Shown here piece by piece: positions 1 to 9,688 of a stretch of 64,000 nt of DNA. The position numbers were made by a program, and so were the translations under genes. How positions within the stretch are numbered: the first letter of the stretch is position 1; each line of letters opens with the position of its first letter. Source of the DNA: CF-167 sp963695195 (lineage in GTDB: Bacteria > Chloroflexota > Limnocylindria > QHBO01); NCBI GenBank assembly GCA_963695195.1, contig CAVOGE010000007.1, forward strand, positions 992,001 to 1,056,000. The letters are read 5' to 3'. The notes beneath the pieces are model-generated. The model was not told where the DNA came from. It saw only the letters and a list, made by a program, of their open reading frames with translations, and did no database searches.

Positions 1-174
1 GCTGATCACCACCGCGTCGAGCTCGTCGGGCGTGTTGCGCCGCAACAGCTGCGCCACGACGCCAGGTCCTACGTCGACCAGGATCCGTGAACCACCGCCT
101 TCGACGAGGTAGCCGGCGCACGCCTCTCCGGGGTTGGGGCGGGCCGGACTCCGGCCCAGAACCGTCAGTCGCAT
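1..174 (-). CDS. MBL-fold metallo-hydrolase, N-terminal fragment (cut by window edge)
   Basis: The first 58 codons of a minus-strand gene are present; the rest lies beyond base 1. The protein begins MRLTVLGRSPARPNPGEACA and continues with a G-Y-L-V strand and an I-L-V-D-V-G-P-G segment. This is the usual opening of ribonuclease Z-like and other metallo-beta-lactamase-fold hydrolases. The zinc-binding HxHxDH motif would lie just past the edge and is not visible, so substrate and subclass are unknown. The start is the only ATG at the head of this frame, and 64 bases separate it from the 3' end of citrate synthase on the same strand. Confidence 0.7.
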   Translation of the reverse strand, partial: MRLTVLGRSPARPNPGEACAGYLVEGGGSRILVDVGPGVVAQLLRRNTPDELDAVVIS

Positions 175-238
175 GTCGGCGCCGTCAGGCCCGGGAGCTG
201 CGTTGCGGGTCTGTCAACGGTGCGGGCAGTCGGCGAGG

Positions 239-1533
239 TCACGCGCCGCGCGCATCGATCGCGGTGTAGTCGCGCGCGGCTGCACCGACATAGACCTGTC
301 GAGGTCGGCCGATCTTGGTGGCCGGATCCTCGATCATCTCCTTCCAGTGGGCGATCCAGCCCGGCAGACGGCCGATCGCGAACATCGCGGTGAACATGGT
401 GTTCGGGAAGCCGATCGCCCGGTAGATCAGCCCGGAATAGAAGTCCACGTTCGGGTACAGCTTGCGTTCGACGAAGTACTCGTCGTGCAGCGCCACATCC
501 TCGAGCTTCTCGGCGATCTCGAACAGCTCATCGCTGCTGCCCATCGCGTGGAGGACCCGATCGGCGGCCGCCTTGATGATCTTGGCCCGCGGGTCGAAGT
601 TGCGGTAGACCCGGTGCCCGAAGCCCATCAGTCGGAAGTTGTCGTCCTTGTCCTTGGCGCGCGCGACGTACTTCGTCACGTCGCCGCCGTCGGCCGCGAT
701 CTGCTCCAGCATCTCGATCACCGCCTGGTTGGCCCCACCGTGCAGCGGACCCCACAGCGCGGTCATGCCGGCGCTGACGCTGGCGAACAGGTTGGCGTGA
801 CTGGAGCCGACCATCCGAACCGTGGAGGTGGAGCAGTTCTGCTCGTGGTCCGCGTGGAGGATCAGCAGCAGGTCGAGCGCCTCGGCGACCACCGGGTTCA
901 CTTCGTAGGCCTCGGCCGGCACGCTGTGCATCATGTTCAGGAAGTTGGATGCGTAGTCGAGCTGGTTCTGCGGATAGACGTACGGCTGCCCGATGCTCTT
1001 CTTGTACGCCCAGGCTGCGATGGTCGGGATCTTGGCCAGCAGCCGGTGGGTGCTGATCTCGACATGCTGCGGGTTGAACGGATCGTGGCTGTCCTGGTAG
1101 AAGGTCGACAGCGCGCTCGATCCGGCCGACAGCACCGCCATCGGATGCGCCTCCTTCGGGAAGCTGTCGAAGAAGCGCCGCATCTCCTCGTGGATCAGCG
1201 TGTGGTGCGTGATGCTGTCCACGAACTCGTCCAGCTGGCCGCGGGTCGGCAGCTCCCCGTAGATCAGCAGGTAGGCGACCTCCAGGAAGGTGCTCTGCCC
1301 GGCCAGCTGCTCGATCGGGTAGCCGCGGTAGCGAAGCACCCCGGTCTCGCCATCCAGGTAGGTGATGGCGCTGGCGCACGATCCGGTATTGCCGAAGCCG
1401 TTGTCCAGGGTGACCAGACCGGTCTGGGCTCGCAGCTGACCGATATCGATCCCGGCGTCGCCATCGGTGGGGCGTACGATCGGCATCTCTACGCTGCGCC
1501 CATCGTGGGTAAGAGTGGCGGTCTCGTTCGTCA

Positions 1534-1534
<1 letters not shown>
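239..1534 (-). CDS. gltA: Citrate synthase
   Basis: Citrate synthase condenses oxaloacetate and acetyl-CoA to citrate at the entry of the TCA cycle in the cytoplasm. The 431 residues match the usual length of the bacterial type. The catalytic triad is recognisable: the first histidine region (HADHEQNCSTSTVRMVGS, then GPLHGGAN), the second histidine in GFGHRVYRNFDPRAK, and the aspartate in VDFYSG. The N-terminal part carries G-Y-P-I-E-Q-L-A, typical of GltA. Its ATG overlaps the TGA of the upstream malate dehydrogenase by one base (TGATG), so the two genes are probably co-transcribed and translationally coupled. Together they supply and use oxaloacetate. Confidence 0.95.
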
Positions 1535-2520
<986 letters not shown>

Positions 2521-2547
2521 GCGCCGAGTGTACCGCCCCGGTTCGAA

Positions 2548-2964
2548 TCAGGCGGTCGCGATGAACTCGCGGATCTGCGCGCCGAGCGCGTCGCGGACGG
2601 CGCGGAAGACGGCGAGGCGCTCCGCATCGGTCCCGGTCGCCGCGGCCGGGTCGTCGAATGCCCAGCGCAGCACCTTCTTCGCGCCGGGGACGTAGGGGCA
2701 CGCCTCGCAGGCCTCCTCGCAGACGGGGATCAGATAGTCCCAGGCCTGGCCGACGAAGCCGGCAACGGTCTTGCTGGTATGCCCGCGCAGGTCGATCTCC
2801 AGCTCGTCCATCACCGCGATCGCCTCGGGTCGCACCGCGGTCGCTTCGGTCCCTGCGCTGGCAGCCTCGAATCGGTCGCCGGCCCAGGCGCGCAGCATCC
2901 CCTCCGCCATCTGGGAGCGGGCCGAGTTGTGGATGCACACGAACAGGACGCGACGCTTCTCCAT
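2548..2964 (-). CDS. arsC: ArsC-type arsenate reductase / low-molecular-weight protein tyrosine phosphatase
   Basis: This 138-residue protein has the CX5R phosphatase loop at its N terminus (CIHNSARSQMAEG, residues about 10-22). A second cysteine group, CEEACEACP, lies near residues 82-90, where thioredoxin-coupled arsenate reductases keep their resolving cysteines. That points to arsenate reduction to arsenite, although a protein phosphatase role cannot be excluded. No arsenite pump or ars regulator is adjacent. The gene sits immediately upstream of mdh-gltA on the same strand, and a 316-base untranslated stretch precedes it. Confidence 0.85.
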   Translation of the reverse strand: MEKRRVLFVCIHNSARSQMAEGMLRAWAGDRFEAASAGTEATAVRPEAIAVMDELEIDLRGHTSKTVAGFVGQAWDYLIPVCEEACEACPYVPGAKKVLRWAFDDPAAATGTDAERLAVFRAVRDALGAQIREFIATA

Positions 2965-3280
2965 CTCGTACAGCCTAGCGTCCGACCAGGCAGCGGGCGG
3001 GGATTGGCTGTGGATAAAGCGGCAACTTCATCGCCAAGTCGGGGATAAGTGGGGTTGCGCTGCCCCACGACGGGCGCCTATTCTCTGGTTGTCCCGAAGG
3101 GGCAGCCAAGGGCACCCGAGATTGCATCAACGGACCGGCGGCGGTTCCTTCGGGACATTTCGTTGCCCCGAAAATCGGTGGGTCAGGCCTCTCGCAGACA
3201 GCATCGTCCGCGTCAGGCCCGTTCATGCACCCGTGCTGCACGAAAGAGTCCGACAGTGCGAGGGCGCCCGACGGTCGGCC
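2965..3280. other. 316-base intergenic stretch with an 11-bp inverted repeat
   Basis: No convincing gene lies here. The stretch contains a perfect 11-bp inverted repeat, TGTCCCGAAGG at 3090-3100 and CCTTCGGGACA at 3147-3157, separated by 46 bases. A single sequence matching the DnaA box on the reverse strand (TGTGGATAA, 3009-3017) is also present. The stretch separates the arsC-like gene from upp on the same strand, so it can hold the arsC-mdh-gltA promoter. No clear -35/-10 pair stands out. Confidence 0.4.
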
Positions 3281-4015
3281 CTACTGCTCCCCGGCCAGGT
3301 TGCGCTGCAGGCGGCGCACCACCTCGGCGGTCTCGTCCCCCGGATCATGGCCCGGCTCGGACGATGGGCCCGCGAAGGTCCCGAACTGGCGATCACCCGC
3401 ATCGCCCAGCCCCGGCACGATGTAGCCGCGCTCGTTGAGCGCTCGGTCAACCGCACCCACGTGGATGTCGACATCGGGGTGGGCGGCGGACAGCGTCGCC
3501 ACTCCCTCGGGCGCGGCGATCAGCGACACCTGCTTGATCCGCGCCGCCCCCCAGTGCTTGAGGATGTCGACGGTCGCCGCCGAAGACCCCCCGGTGGCCA
3601 GCATCGGATCCAGGATGAGACAGATCTGGACGGTGGCCGCATCGGGCAGCTTGTTGTAGTACTCGACCGGCTTGAGACTCCGTTCGTCGCGGTAGAGGCC
3701 GATATGCCACACCTCGGCCGACGGCATCAGCTCGAGCATCGCGTCGACCATCCCCAGCCCGGCGCGCAGCACCGGGATCAGGCCGACCTTGGGCGCCAAC
3801 TCCTCCGCCGCCACCGGTTCGAGGGGTGTCTCGACGGTGATCGGCTGGGTCGCCAGGTCGGCCATCGACTCGTATCCGAGGAGCCAGGAGAGCTCCCGGA
3901 CGAGTTCGCGGAACTTCTTCGGCTCGGTGGATCGGTCCCGCAGGAGCGCCAGCTTGTGGGCGACCAACGGGTGTCGGCTGACGTGCAGGTTGGGGTATCG
4001 GGTGGCGAGGTCCAT
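3281..4015 (-). CDS. upp: Uracil phosphoribosyltransferase
   Basis: UPRT salvages uracil to UMP with PRPP. The 244-residue protein carries all family landmarks: H-P-L-V-A-H-K near the start, VLRAGLGMVDAMLELMPSA, the PRPP loop LILDPMLATGGSSAATVDIL, and the C-terminal uracil-binding segment GYIVPGLGDAGDRQFGT. Typical UPRTs are about 208 residues and end just after that last motif. Here an extra tail of about 30 residues follows (beginning F-A-G-P-S-S-E-P), acidic and then basic. The start ATG follows the family N terminus exactly. Upstream it diverges from the bactofilin gene. Confidence 0.95.
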   Translation of the reverse strand: MDLATRYPNLHVSRHPLVAHKLALLRDRSTEPKKFRELVRELSWLLGYESMADLATQPITVETPLEPVAAEELAPKVGLIPVLRAGLGMVDAMLELMPSAEVWHIGLYRDERSLKPVEYYNKLPDAATVQICLILDPMLATGGSSAATVDILKHWGAARIKQVSLIAAPEGVATLSAAHPDVDIHVGAVDRALNERGYIVPGLGDAGDRQFGTFAGPSSEPGHDPGDETAEVVRRLQRNLAGEQ

Positions 4016-4135
4016 TGGCGTCGATTCTACCCACTACCTCGATTGCCCCGGGGCTGGTAGGCTATCGGTCTCTGCACCGATTCGTCGCGCCCTGTGCCGG
4101 CGTAGTGCGCCCGCGACGCGAGGAAGGAGCCTGCA

Positions 4136-4753
4136 ATGGTCTTCGGTACCAAGCGAGACAACAAGCCGGATTCCGACCTCCGCGAGGACGTGGTCGGCAA
4201 TCTGTACCCCGACAGCTTCCCCAACGAGGCCGAGATGAGCCCCAGCCCGATGGACTATCGCCGGCCCGACCCCGGCAACGAGAGCGTCATCGATCCGCAC
4301 GCCCGCTTCAACGGCAAGTACGTGAGCGACCGCGACCTGCGGATCGAGGGCGAAGCGACCGGCGAGATCGAGTGCTCGGGCACGCTGATCATCAGCCCCC
4401 AGGCAAAGGTGCGCAGCGCAATCAGCGCCGCCAACGTGATCATCAACGGCGATTTCGAGGGCGACGTCAACTGTGGTGGCCGCTTCGAGATCGGGTCGAC
4501 CGGCCGGGTCAAGGGCAAGGTCAAGGCGCAGGTGCTCGTCGTCCGGGAAGGGGCCCACTTCGAGGGTGGCGTGATCATGACCCCCGAGGGCCGCGCCGCC
4601 GCTCCGTCTCCCCCCGCTCCAGCTTCCACGCAGCCTGCAGCACCGGCCAAGGGCGCCACGCAGCCCGCGGCAGGGGGTCAGGGGAGCGTCTTCGCCAAGG
4701 AGTCCGCGCCGCCGAGCGAGCCTGCCGCCACCGGTTCCGGCAGCAACTCCTAG
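4136..4753 (+). CDS. Bactofilin-family polymer-forming protein
   Basis: Bactofilins self-assemble into filaments that scaffold envelope enzymes. The 205-residue protein has a disordered N terminus of about 55 residues. A bactofilin beta-helix follows (roughly 58-145), rich in short G-x-hydrophobic strands (GEATGEIECSGTLIISPQAK, then I-N-G-D-F-E-G-D-V-N-C). The C-terminal tail is long and rich in proline, alanine and serine. A strong ribosome-binding site, AGGAAGGAG, lies seven bases before the ATG. It is transcribed divergently from upp, and the asparaginase gene follows 22 bases after its stop. Confidence 0.85.
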   Translation: MVFGTKRDNKPDSDLREDVVGNLYPDSFPNEAEMSPSPMDYRRPDPGNESVIDPHARFNGKYVSDRDLRIEGEATGEIECSGTLIISPQAKVRSAISAANVIINGDFEGDVNCGGRFEIGSTGRVKGKVKAQVLVVREGAHFEGGVIMTPEGRAAAPSPPAPASTQPAAPAKGATQPAAGGQGSVFAKESAPPSEPAATGSGSNS

Positions 4754-4775
4754 CCAGCCGAGGTCACGCAGCGGC

Positions 4776-5828
4776 GTGGCCGAACCGCGTACCGCCGTCC
4801 TCGTCGAGGTTACGCGCGCGGAGCGGGTCGAATCGCGACATCGGGGTTCCATCGCGGTCGTCTCGCCGACCGGTGAGTTGATCGCCTCGACGGGCAACCC
4901 GGACGAATTCATTTTCCTGCGCTCGGCGGCCAAGCCGTTCCAGCTGGCGCCCTTCGTGGCATCTGGCGGCTTCGATGCGTACGACTTTCCCGGCCCGGTC
5001 GAGGCGCTGGCCATCATGGCCGCGTCGCATGCCGGGGAGGACCGCCACGTGCGCACGGTCCAGGCGCTGCTGCGCGCCGGCGGCCTGACCCGCGAGGTGC
5101 TCGCCTGCGGTGACGCCGCCCCGTCGGACCAGGAGACGGCCCAGCGCCTGGCGCGCGACGGGGAGCCGCCGAGTGCGATTCGCCACAACTGCTCCGGCAA
5201 GCACGCCGGGATGGCGCTCCACGCCAAGGCGGCCGGCTGGCCGGTGGAGACGTACTGGCAGCCCGACCACCCGGTGCAGCAGCTGGCCCTCGAGACGGTC
5301 AGCGTCCTGTCAGGCGTGCCGCCCGGGGAGATCGCGCTGGCGACAGACGGCTGCGGGGTGGTCACCTTCGGCATGCCGCTGCGCGGCCTCGCACTTGCCT
5401 TCGCCCGGTTCGCCGATCCGTCCGGCGTCGCAGACCCCGCCCTGCGGGGAGCCCTCGAGCGCATCCGGGACGCGATGATGGCCCACCCCGAGCTGGTCGC
5501 CGGCGAGCGCCGGGAGCGTGACACAGCCCTGATGCAGGCTGCGCCCGGGAGGCTCGTCTCCAAGGGCGGGGCGGAGGGGGTGCAGGCCGTTGCGGTCCTC
5601 GCGGGGGCTCGGGGCGCGGGGACCGGCGCGGCCGGACTGGCGCTGGCGATCGAGGACGGCGATCGGGCGCGGCGAGGGCGCGACGCCGCCACGGTCGAGG
5701 CGCTGCGCCAGCTGGATGTGCTTGACGCGGACGGACTCACAAGGCTGGCCGCCTTCGCCTCGCCGCCGATCCGCGACCCGCGCGGTGCGCGCTCCGGCGA
5801 GGTGAAGGCCGCGTTCCGCCTCGCCTGA
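4776..5828 (+). CDS. L-asparaginase (asparaginase II family, PF06089-like)
   Basis: This 350-residue protein matches the bacterial asparaginase II family (not the E. coli AnsB type), which hydrolyses asparagine to aspartate and ammonia. Visible blocks are V-E-S-R-H-R-G-S near residue 20, FLRSAAKPFQLAP near 47, A-S-H-A-G-E-D-R-H around 88, IRHNCSGKHAGM around 137, and the glycine-rich A-T-D-G-C-G-V-V-T-F near 190. A C-terminal block, R-L-V-S-K-G-G-A-E-G, completes it. The start is a GTG; no ATG lies upstream in frame before the bactofilin stop. It ends two bases from the convergent DUF554 gene. Confidence 0.85.
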   Translation: MAEPRTAVLVEVTRAERVESRHRGSIAVVSPTGELIASTGNPDEFIFLRSAAKPFQLAPFVASGGFDAYDFPGPVEALAIMAASHAGEDRHVRTVQALLRAGGLTREVLACGDAAPSDQETAQRLARDGEPPSAIRHNCSGKHAGMALHAKAAGWPVETYWQPDHPVQQLALETVSVLSGVPPGEIALATDGCGVVTFGMPLRGLALAFARFADPSGVADPALRGALERIRDAMMAHPELVAGERRERDTALMQAAPGRLVSKGGAEGVQAVAVLAGARGAGTGAAGLALAIEDGDRARRGRDAATVEALRQLDVLDADGLTRLAAFASPPIRDPRGARSGEVKAAFRLA

Positions 5829-5830
5829 GC

Positions 5831-6568
5831 TCAGCCCAGCCAGCCGCGGACCAGGTCCGCGACCCGGATGAAGAGGGGCGCCAGCACCAGCGACGGCAGG
5901 AAGTTGGCGACGCGCACCGGCTTGAGCTCCAGCAGACGAAGCCCCACGCCGAGCAGGATCAGGCCGCCGGCCGCCGTGATGGCCAGGATGGTCGGCCCGT
6001 CCATCACATCGGTCAGCAGGAAGGCGCCACCCGAGATGCCGCCCTGCACCACCAGCACGGTGATCGCCGACAGGTAGACGCCGGGCCCGAGTGCCGCGGC
6101 AAAGGCAATCGCGGCCACTCCGTCGAGCAGCGACTTCGTGGCGAGCAGGGTGATGTCGCCCCGCAGCCCGTTGTCGATCGAGCCGAGGATGGTCAGCGGT
6201 CCGACGCAGAAGACGAGGCTGGCGGTCACGAACCCCTCGGCGATTCGGCTGGGTGAGCTTTCGCCGCGGGTCAGGCGGCGCTGGAACCACGCGCCCAGCG
6301 CCTCGAGGCCGTCATGGAGGCGGAGCAGCTCTCCGAGGGCCACGCCGAGCAGCAGGGCGGCGAGCACGGCAAGCTCGTCGCCGGGGCGAGCGGCCGGGTC
6401 GGTGAAGATGCGCAGCGCCATCGACGACGCCACGATCAGGGTGAAGAATCCGAGGCCGGTGGTCAGGCTCTCCTGCATCCGCTTCGGCACGCGAGACCCG
6501 GCCAGCAGCCCGATCGAGGTGCCCACCAGCACGGTCGCGATGTTGAGCAGAGTGCCGGACAGGAACAC
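5831..6568 (-). CDS. DUF554-family integral membrane protein
   Basis: DUF554 proteins are multi-pass membrane proteins of unknown transport role. The 245 residues contain about seven hydrophobic segments. The N terminus (F-L-S-G-T-L-L-N-I-A-T-V-L-V-G-T), G-L-G-F-F-T-L-I-V-A-S-S-M, G-P-L-T-I-L-G-S-I-D-N-G-L and a final G-L-I-L-L-G-V-G-L-R segment are family blocks. I place the start at the GTG at 6568, which gives the family N terminus. The open frame extends 57 codons further upstream, but that part is hydrophilic, cysteine/histidine-rich and overlaps the divergent DUF1801 gene. Confidence 0.8.
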   Translation of the reverse strand: MFLSGTLLNIATVLVGTSIGLLAGSRVPKRMQESLTTGLGFFTLIVASSMALRIFTDPAARPGDELAVLAALLLGVALGELLRLHDGLEALGAWFQRRLTRGESSPSRIAEGFVTASLVFCVGPLTILGSIDNGLRGDITLLATKSLLDGVAAIAFAAALGPGVYLSAITVLVVQGGISGGAFLLTDVMDGPTILAITAAGGLILLGVGLRLLELKPVRVANFLPSLVLAPLFIRVADLVRGWLG

Positions 6569-6607
6569 GGGTACATTGTGCGCACATAGATGAGGACCAC
6601 TGCACCG

Positions 6608-6979
6608 ATGACAGGAACCGGGACCGTAGACGAATACATCGTGGCGTTCGACGACTGGCGCACCGACGCCATGAAGCGCATGCGCGAGCTGGTCAAGCAG
6701 GGTGCTCCGCACGCCACCCTGACGATCAAGTGGGCCCAACCGGTCTGGGAATGGAATGGACCGATGATCTGGATGAAGGCCTATGCATCACACGTGAACA
6801 TCGGGTTCTGGCGCGGCGTCGAACTCGAGGATCCGAAGGCCGTGCTCGAGGGCGACGGCGAGAAGATGCGGCACATCAAGGTCAAGTCGGCCGATGAGAT
6901 CCCGGCCGACGCGCTTGTCGACTTCGCACGCCAGGCGGTCAGGCTGAACACCGCAAAGGGCAACCCGACCCTGGGGTGA
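6608..6979 (+). CDS. DUF1801 domain protein
   Basis: A 123-residue protein with the DUF1801 (YdhG-like) fold. It begins V-D-E-Y-I with a helix F-D-D-W-R-T-D-A-M-K-R-M-R-E-L-V-K. It continues with I-K-W-A-Q-P-V-W-E-W-N-G-P-M and A-S-H-V-N-I-G-F-W-R-G-V-E-L, and closes with a typical A-D-E-I-P A-D-A-L helix. Biochemical function is unknown for the family. I prefer the ATG at 6608 (M-T-G-T-G-T-V-D-E-Y) over the in-frame ATG at 6590 because it lies closer to the conserved start, with GAGGA 14 bases upstream. The DUF4032 gene follows four bases after its stop. Confidence 0.75.
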   Translation: MTGTGTVDEYIVAFDDWRTDAMKRMRELVKQGAPHATLTIKWAQPVWEWNGPMIWMKAYASHVNIGFWRGVELEDPKAVLEGDGEKMRHIKVKSADEIPADALVDFARQAVRLNTAKGNPTLG

Positions 6980-6983
6980 GGCG

Positions 6984-8213
6984 ATGCCCACACAGCACTC
7001 CCTCCGCGAGATCCAGGTCCGAACGGGCCACCCCGACTTCCTGGAGCTCCCGTGGGCCGCACCCCTTGGGCGGTGGGCGCAGCTGAGCGAGCGGACGATC
7101 GAGATGCCGCGTGGCCTCTCGCGGCACGAGGTCGTCTTTCTCAGCTACGACCAGGCGGTGTACGCCTTCAAGGAGCTCACCGCGCAGGCCGCGGAGCGGG
7201 AGTTCGACGTTCTGCGGGCGCTGGAGGAGCGCGGGTTGCCGGCGGTCACGGCGGTCGGGCACGCGCGCGTGGCGACTGAAGCCGATGACGCGGAGGGGAG
7301 CGTCCTCATCACGCGCTTCGAGGAAGGTTCGCTTCCGTATCGGATGCTGTTCATGCAGCCAGGTCTGGAGCGCTATCGCGAGCGGCTGCTCGACGCGATG
7401 GTCAGCCTGCTGGTGCGCCTTCACCTTGGCGGCCTCTTCTGGGGCGACTGCTCACTCTCGAACACCCTCTTTCGGCGGGACGCCGGAGAGTTGCTGGCGC
7501 TGCTGGTGGATGCCGAGACGAGCGAGCTGCACCCGTCACTGAGTGACGGGCAGCGCGGGCACGACCTCGCCATCCTCGAGGAGAACATCGCCGGCGAACT
7601 GGCCGACCTGGCGGCGATCACCGAGCTGCCACCCACCCTGGACGTGTGGGAGACGGGCGACCAGATCCGGCAGCGGTACGAGCGGCTCTGGCAGGAGATC
7701 ACTCGAGATCTTTCGATCCGGGCCGATGAGCGCTACCGGATTCACGAGCGGATCCGGGTGCTCGAGGGCCTCGGCTTCTCGGTGAGCGAGGTGCAGCTCT
7801 CACCGGTGCAGGACGGCAGCCTGGTGCAGATGCGCGCCATCGTCACTGACCGGGACTATCACCGAAAGACGATGCACGGGTTGACCGGGATCTCGGCGGG
7901 CGACCGGCAGGCCGCGCTGATGATCAATGAGATCGCCGAGCTGCGCGCGACCCTGCAGCACGAGGGGAGCCCAAGCGTGCCCATGAGCGTCGCCGCCTAC
8001 CGATGGCTGACCGATCGCTGGCAGGTCGCCATGGAGCGGCTCGCCCCGGAGCGTGAGGCCGGCGGCGACCTGGCCGAGATCTACTGCCAGGTGCTCGAGC
8101 ACAAGTGGTACCTGTCGGAGCGGGCCGGCCAGGATGTTGGCTTCAACGCGGCGATGGATGACTACCGCGCCCGGAACCTCGTCGATCCCCTGCTACCATC
8201 GCCAGACCGATGA
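6984..8213 (+). CDS. DUF4032 domain, kinase-like fold protein
   Basis: A 409-residue protein with an N-terminal lipopolysaccharide-kinase/APH-like fold and a C-terminal DUF4032 region. The kinase-like hallmarks are the catalytic-loop equivalent GLFWGDCSLSNTLF near residues 150-165 and the metal-binding L-V-D-A-E-T-S-E about 15 residues later. A candidate lysine lies in V-Y-A-F-K-E-L near residue 58. The C-terminal half is helical and charged (Y-R-W-L-T-D-R-W, L-E-H-K-W-Y-L-S-E). Family function is not established. Its last four bases (ATGA) overlap the start of gltX, so expression is likely coupled to glutamyl-tRNA synthesis. Confidence 0.8.
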   Translation: MPTQHSLREIQVRTGHPDFLELPWAAPLGRWAQLSERTIEMPRGLSRHEVVFLSYDQAVYAFKELTAQAAEREFDVLRALEERGLPAVTAVGHARVATEADDAEGSVLITRFEEGSLPYRMLFMQPGLERYRERLLDAMVSLLVRLHLGGLFWGDCSLSNTLFRRDAGELLALLVDAETSELHPSLSDGQRGHDLAILEENIAGELADLAAITELPPTLDVWETGDQIRQRYERLWQEITRDLSIRADERYRIHERIRVLEGLGFSVSEVQLSPVQDGSLVQMRAIVTDRDYHRKTMHGLTGISAGDRQAALMINEIAELRATLQHEGSPSVPMSVAAYRWLTDRWQVAMERLAPEREAGGDLAEIYCQVLEHKWYLSERAGQDVGFNAAMDDYRARNLVDPLLPSPDR

Positions 8214-9688
8214 CGACGCCAGACCCCTCGCCCATCCGTGTCCGGATGGCGCCCAGCCCGACGGGGCCGCTGCACATCGGGACCGCGCGCACGAGCCTCT
8301 ACAACTTCCTCTTCGCCCGCCACGTCGGCGGCACCTTCGTCCTGCGCGTGGAGGACACTGATGTCGCCCGCGGCACGACCGAGTGGGAGCAGGACATCAT
8401 CGACAACCTGCACTGGCTCGGCCTGTCCTGGGACGAGGGGCCGCAGGTGGCCGGGGGCGAGGACATAGGTCCGTACGCGCCGTACCGGCAGAGCCGGCGC
8501 ATGGACCTGTACGCCCGCGAGGCAAATCGGCTTCGCGAGAGCGGCGCGGCCTACGACTGCTACTGCACCCCCGACGAGCTCGACGCCGTCCGTCGCGAGC
8601 AGGAGCGCACCCACCAGCCGCCGCGCTACAACGGGCGCTGCCTGCGCCTGACCGATGCGGACCGGGCGGCCTTCACCGCGGAGGGGCGCCGCCCGGCGCT
8701 GCGCTTCGCGGTCCCCGCCGAGCACATCCGCTTCGATGACCTGATCCGCGGCGAGGTGGAGTTCGACAACGCGCTGCTGGGCGACTTCGTGATCGTGCGG
8801 GGCGACGGGATGCCGCTCTACCACTTCGTGGTGGTGGTCGATGACGAGGCGATGGGCATCACCCATGTCGTGCGCGGCGAGGACCACCTCTCCAACACGC
8901 CGAAGCACATCGCGCTCATCCGGGCGCTCGGCTACCGCGAGCCGACCTTCGGCCACATCCCGCTCATCCTCAACCCCGACCGCACCAAGATGAGCAAGCG
9001 CAAGTCCCAGACGGCCATGACCGCGTACCGGGAGCAGGGCTACCTGCCGGAGGCGATGGTCAACTTCCTGGCCTTCCTGGGCTGGTCGCCGGGCACGGAG
9101 GAGGAGATCTTCACCCTCGCCGAGCTGGCCGAGCGATTCGAGATCACCGAGGTCCACAAGGCCGGGGCGGTCTTCGACAAGGACCGCCTCGACTACCTCA
9201 ATGGCGTCTACATCCGCGCCCTGGCCGATGCGGACCTGGCGACGCGCCTGCGCCCCTTCCTGCCCGATGCGCTGGGCGACGACCTGTTGCTGCGCCTGGT
9301 GCCGCTGCTCAAGGAGCGTCTCGTCCGCCTGGCCGATGCGACCGAGCTGGCGGCCTTCCTGACCGAGACCGATGCCGAGGTCGCCGCGCTGTACGAATCT
9401 GGGCTGCTGCTGGCCAAGGGACGATCCGCGACCGAGACAGAAGCGGCGTTGACCGCGGCGCGGGCCGCCTTCGCGGACGCGCCGGCGTGGGAGGCGGAGG
9501 CGCTCGAGGCGGTGGCGCGCGCCGCTGCGGAGGCCCACGGCTGGAAGGCGGGCGACTTCTTCCGGCCGATCCGGGTGGCCATCACCGGACGAATGGTTTC
9601 TCCGCCGCTCTTCGGCTCCATGGAACTGTTGGGCCGCGATCACTCGCACGCCCGGATCGAGGCGGCGCTGGGGCGGCTGCGCGCGTGA
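8210..9688 (+). CDS. gltX: Glutamyl-tRNA synthetase
   Basis: GltX charges tRNA-Glu (and often tRNA-Gln in bacteria without GlnS). The 492-residue class I synthetase shows the HIGH-type motif in RMAPSPTGPLHIGTARTSLY near residues 12-31, and the KMSKS-type motif T-K-M-S-K-R-K-S near residue 263. It also has the C-x-C ... C pair of many bacterial GltX (Y-D-C-Y-C-T-P-D-E-L). The C-terminal anticodon-binding helical domain is complete. The start overlaps the DUF4032 stop as ATGA, and the stop overlaps the next gene's start as GTGA, so three genes form a tightly coupled unit. Confidence 0.97.
   Translation: MTTPDPSPIRVRMAPSPTGPLHIGTARTSLYNFLFARHVGGTFVLRVEDTDVARGTTEWEQDIIDNLHWLGLSWDEGPQVAGGEDIGPYAPYRQSRRMDLYAREANRLRESGAAYDCYCTPDELDAVRREQERTHQPPRYNGRCLRLTDADRAAFTAEGRRPALRFAVPAEHIRFDDLIRGEVEFDNALLGDFVIVRGDGMPLYHFVVVVDDEAMGITHVVRGEDHLSNTPKHIALIRALGYREPTFGHIPLILNPDRTKMSKRKSQTAMTAYREQGYLPEAMVNFLAFLGWSPGTEEEIFTLAELAERFEITEVHKAGAVFDKDRLDYLNGVYIRALADADLATRLRPFLPDALGDDLLLRLVPLLKERLVRLADATELAAFLTETDAEVAALYESGLLLAKGRSATETEAALTAARAAFADAPAWEAEALEAVARAAAEAHGWKAGDFFRPIRVAITGRMVSPPLFGSMELLGRDHSHARIEAALGRLRA

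Noticed and set aside
3009..3017. DnaA-box match TGTGGATAA
   Set aside because: A single box without a cluster, AT-rich unwinding region or neighbouring dnaA/dnaN does not support an origin.
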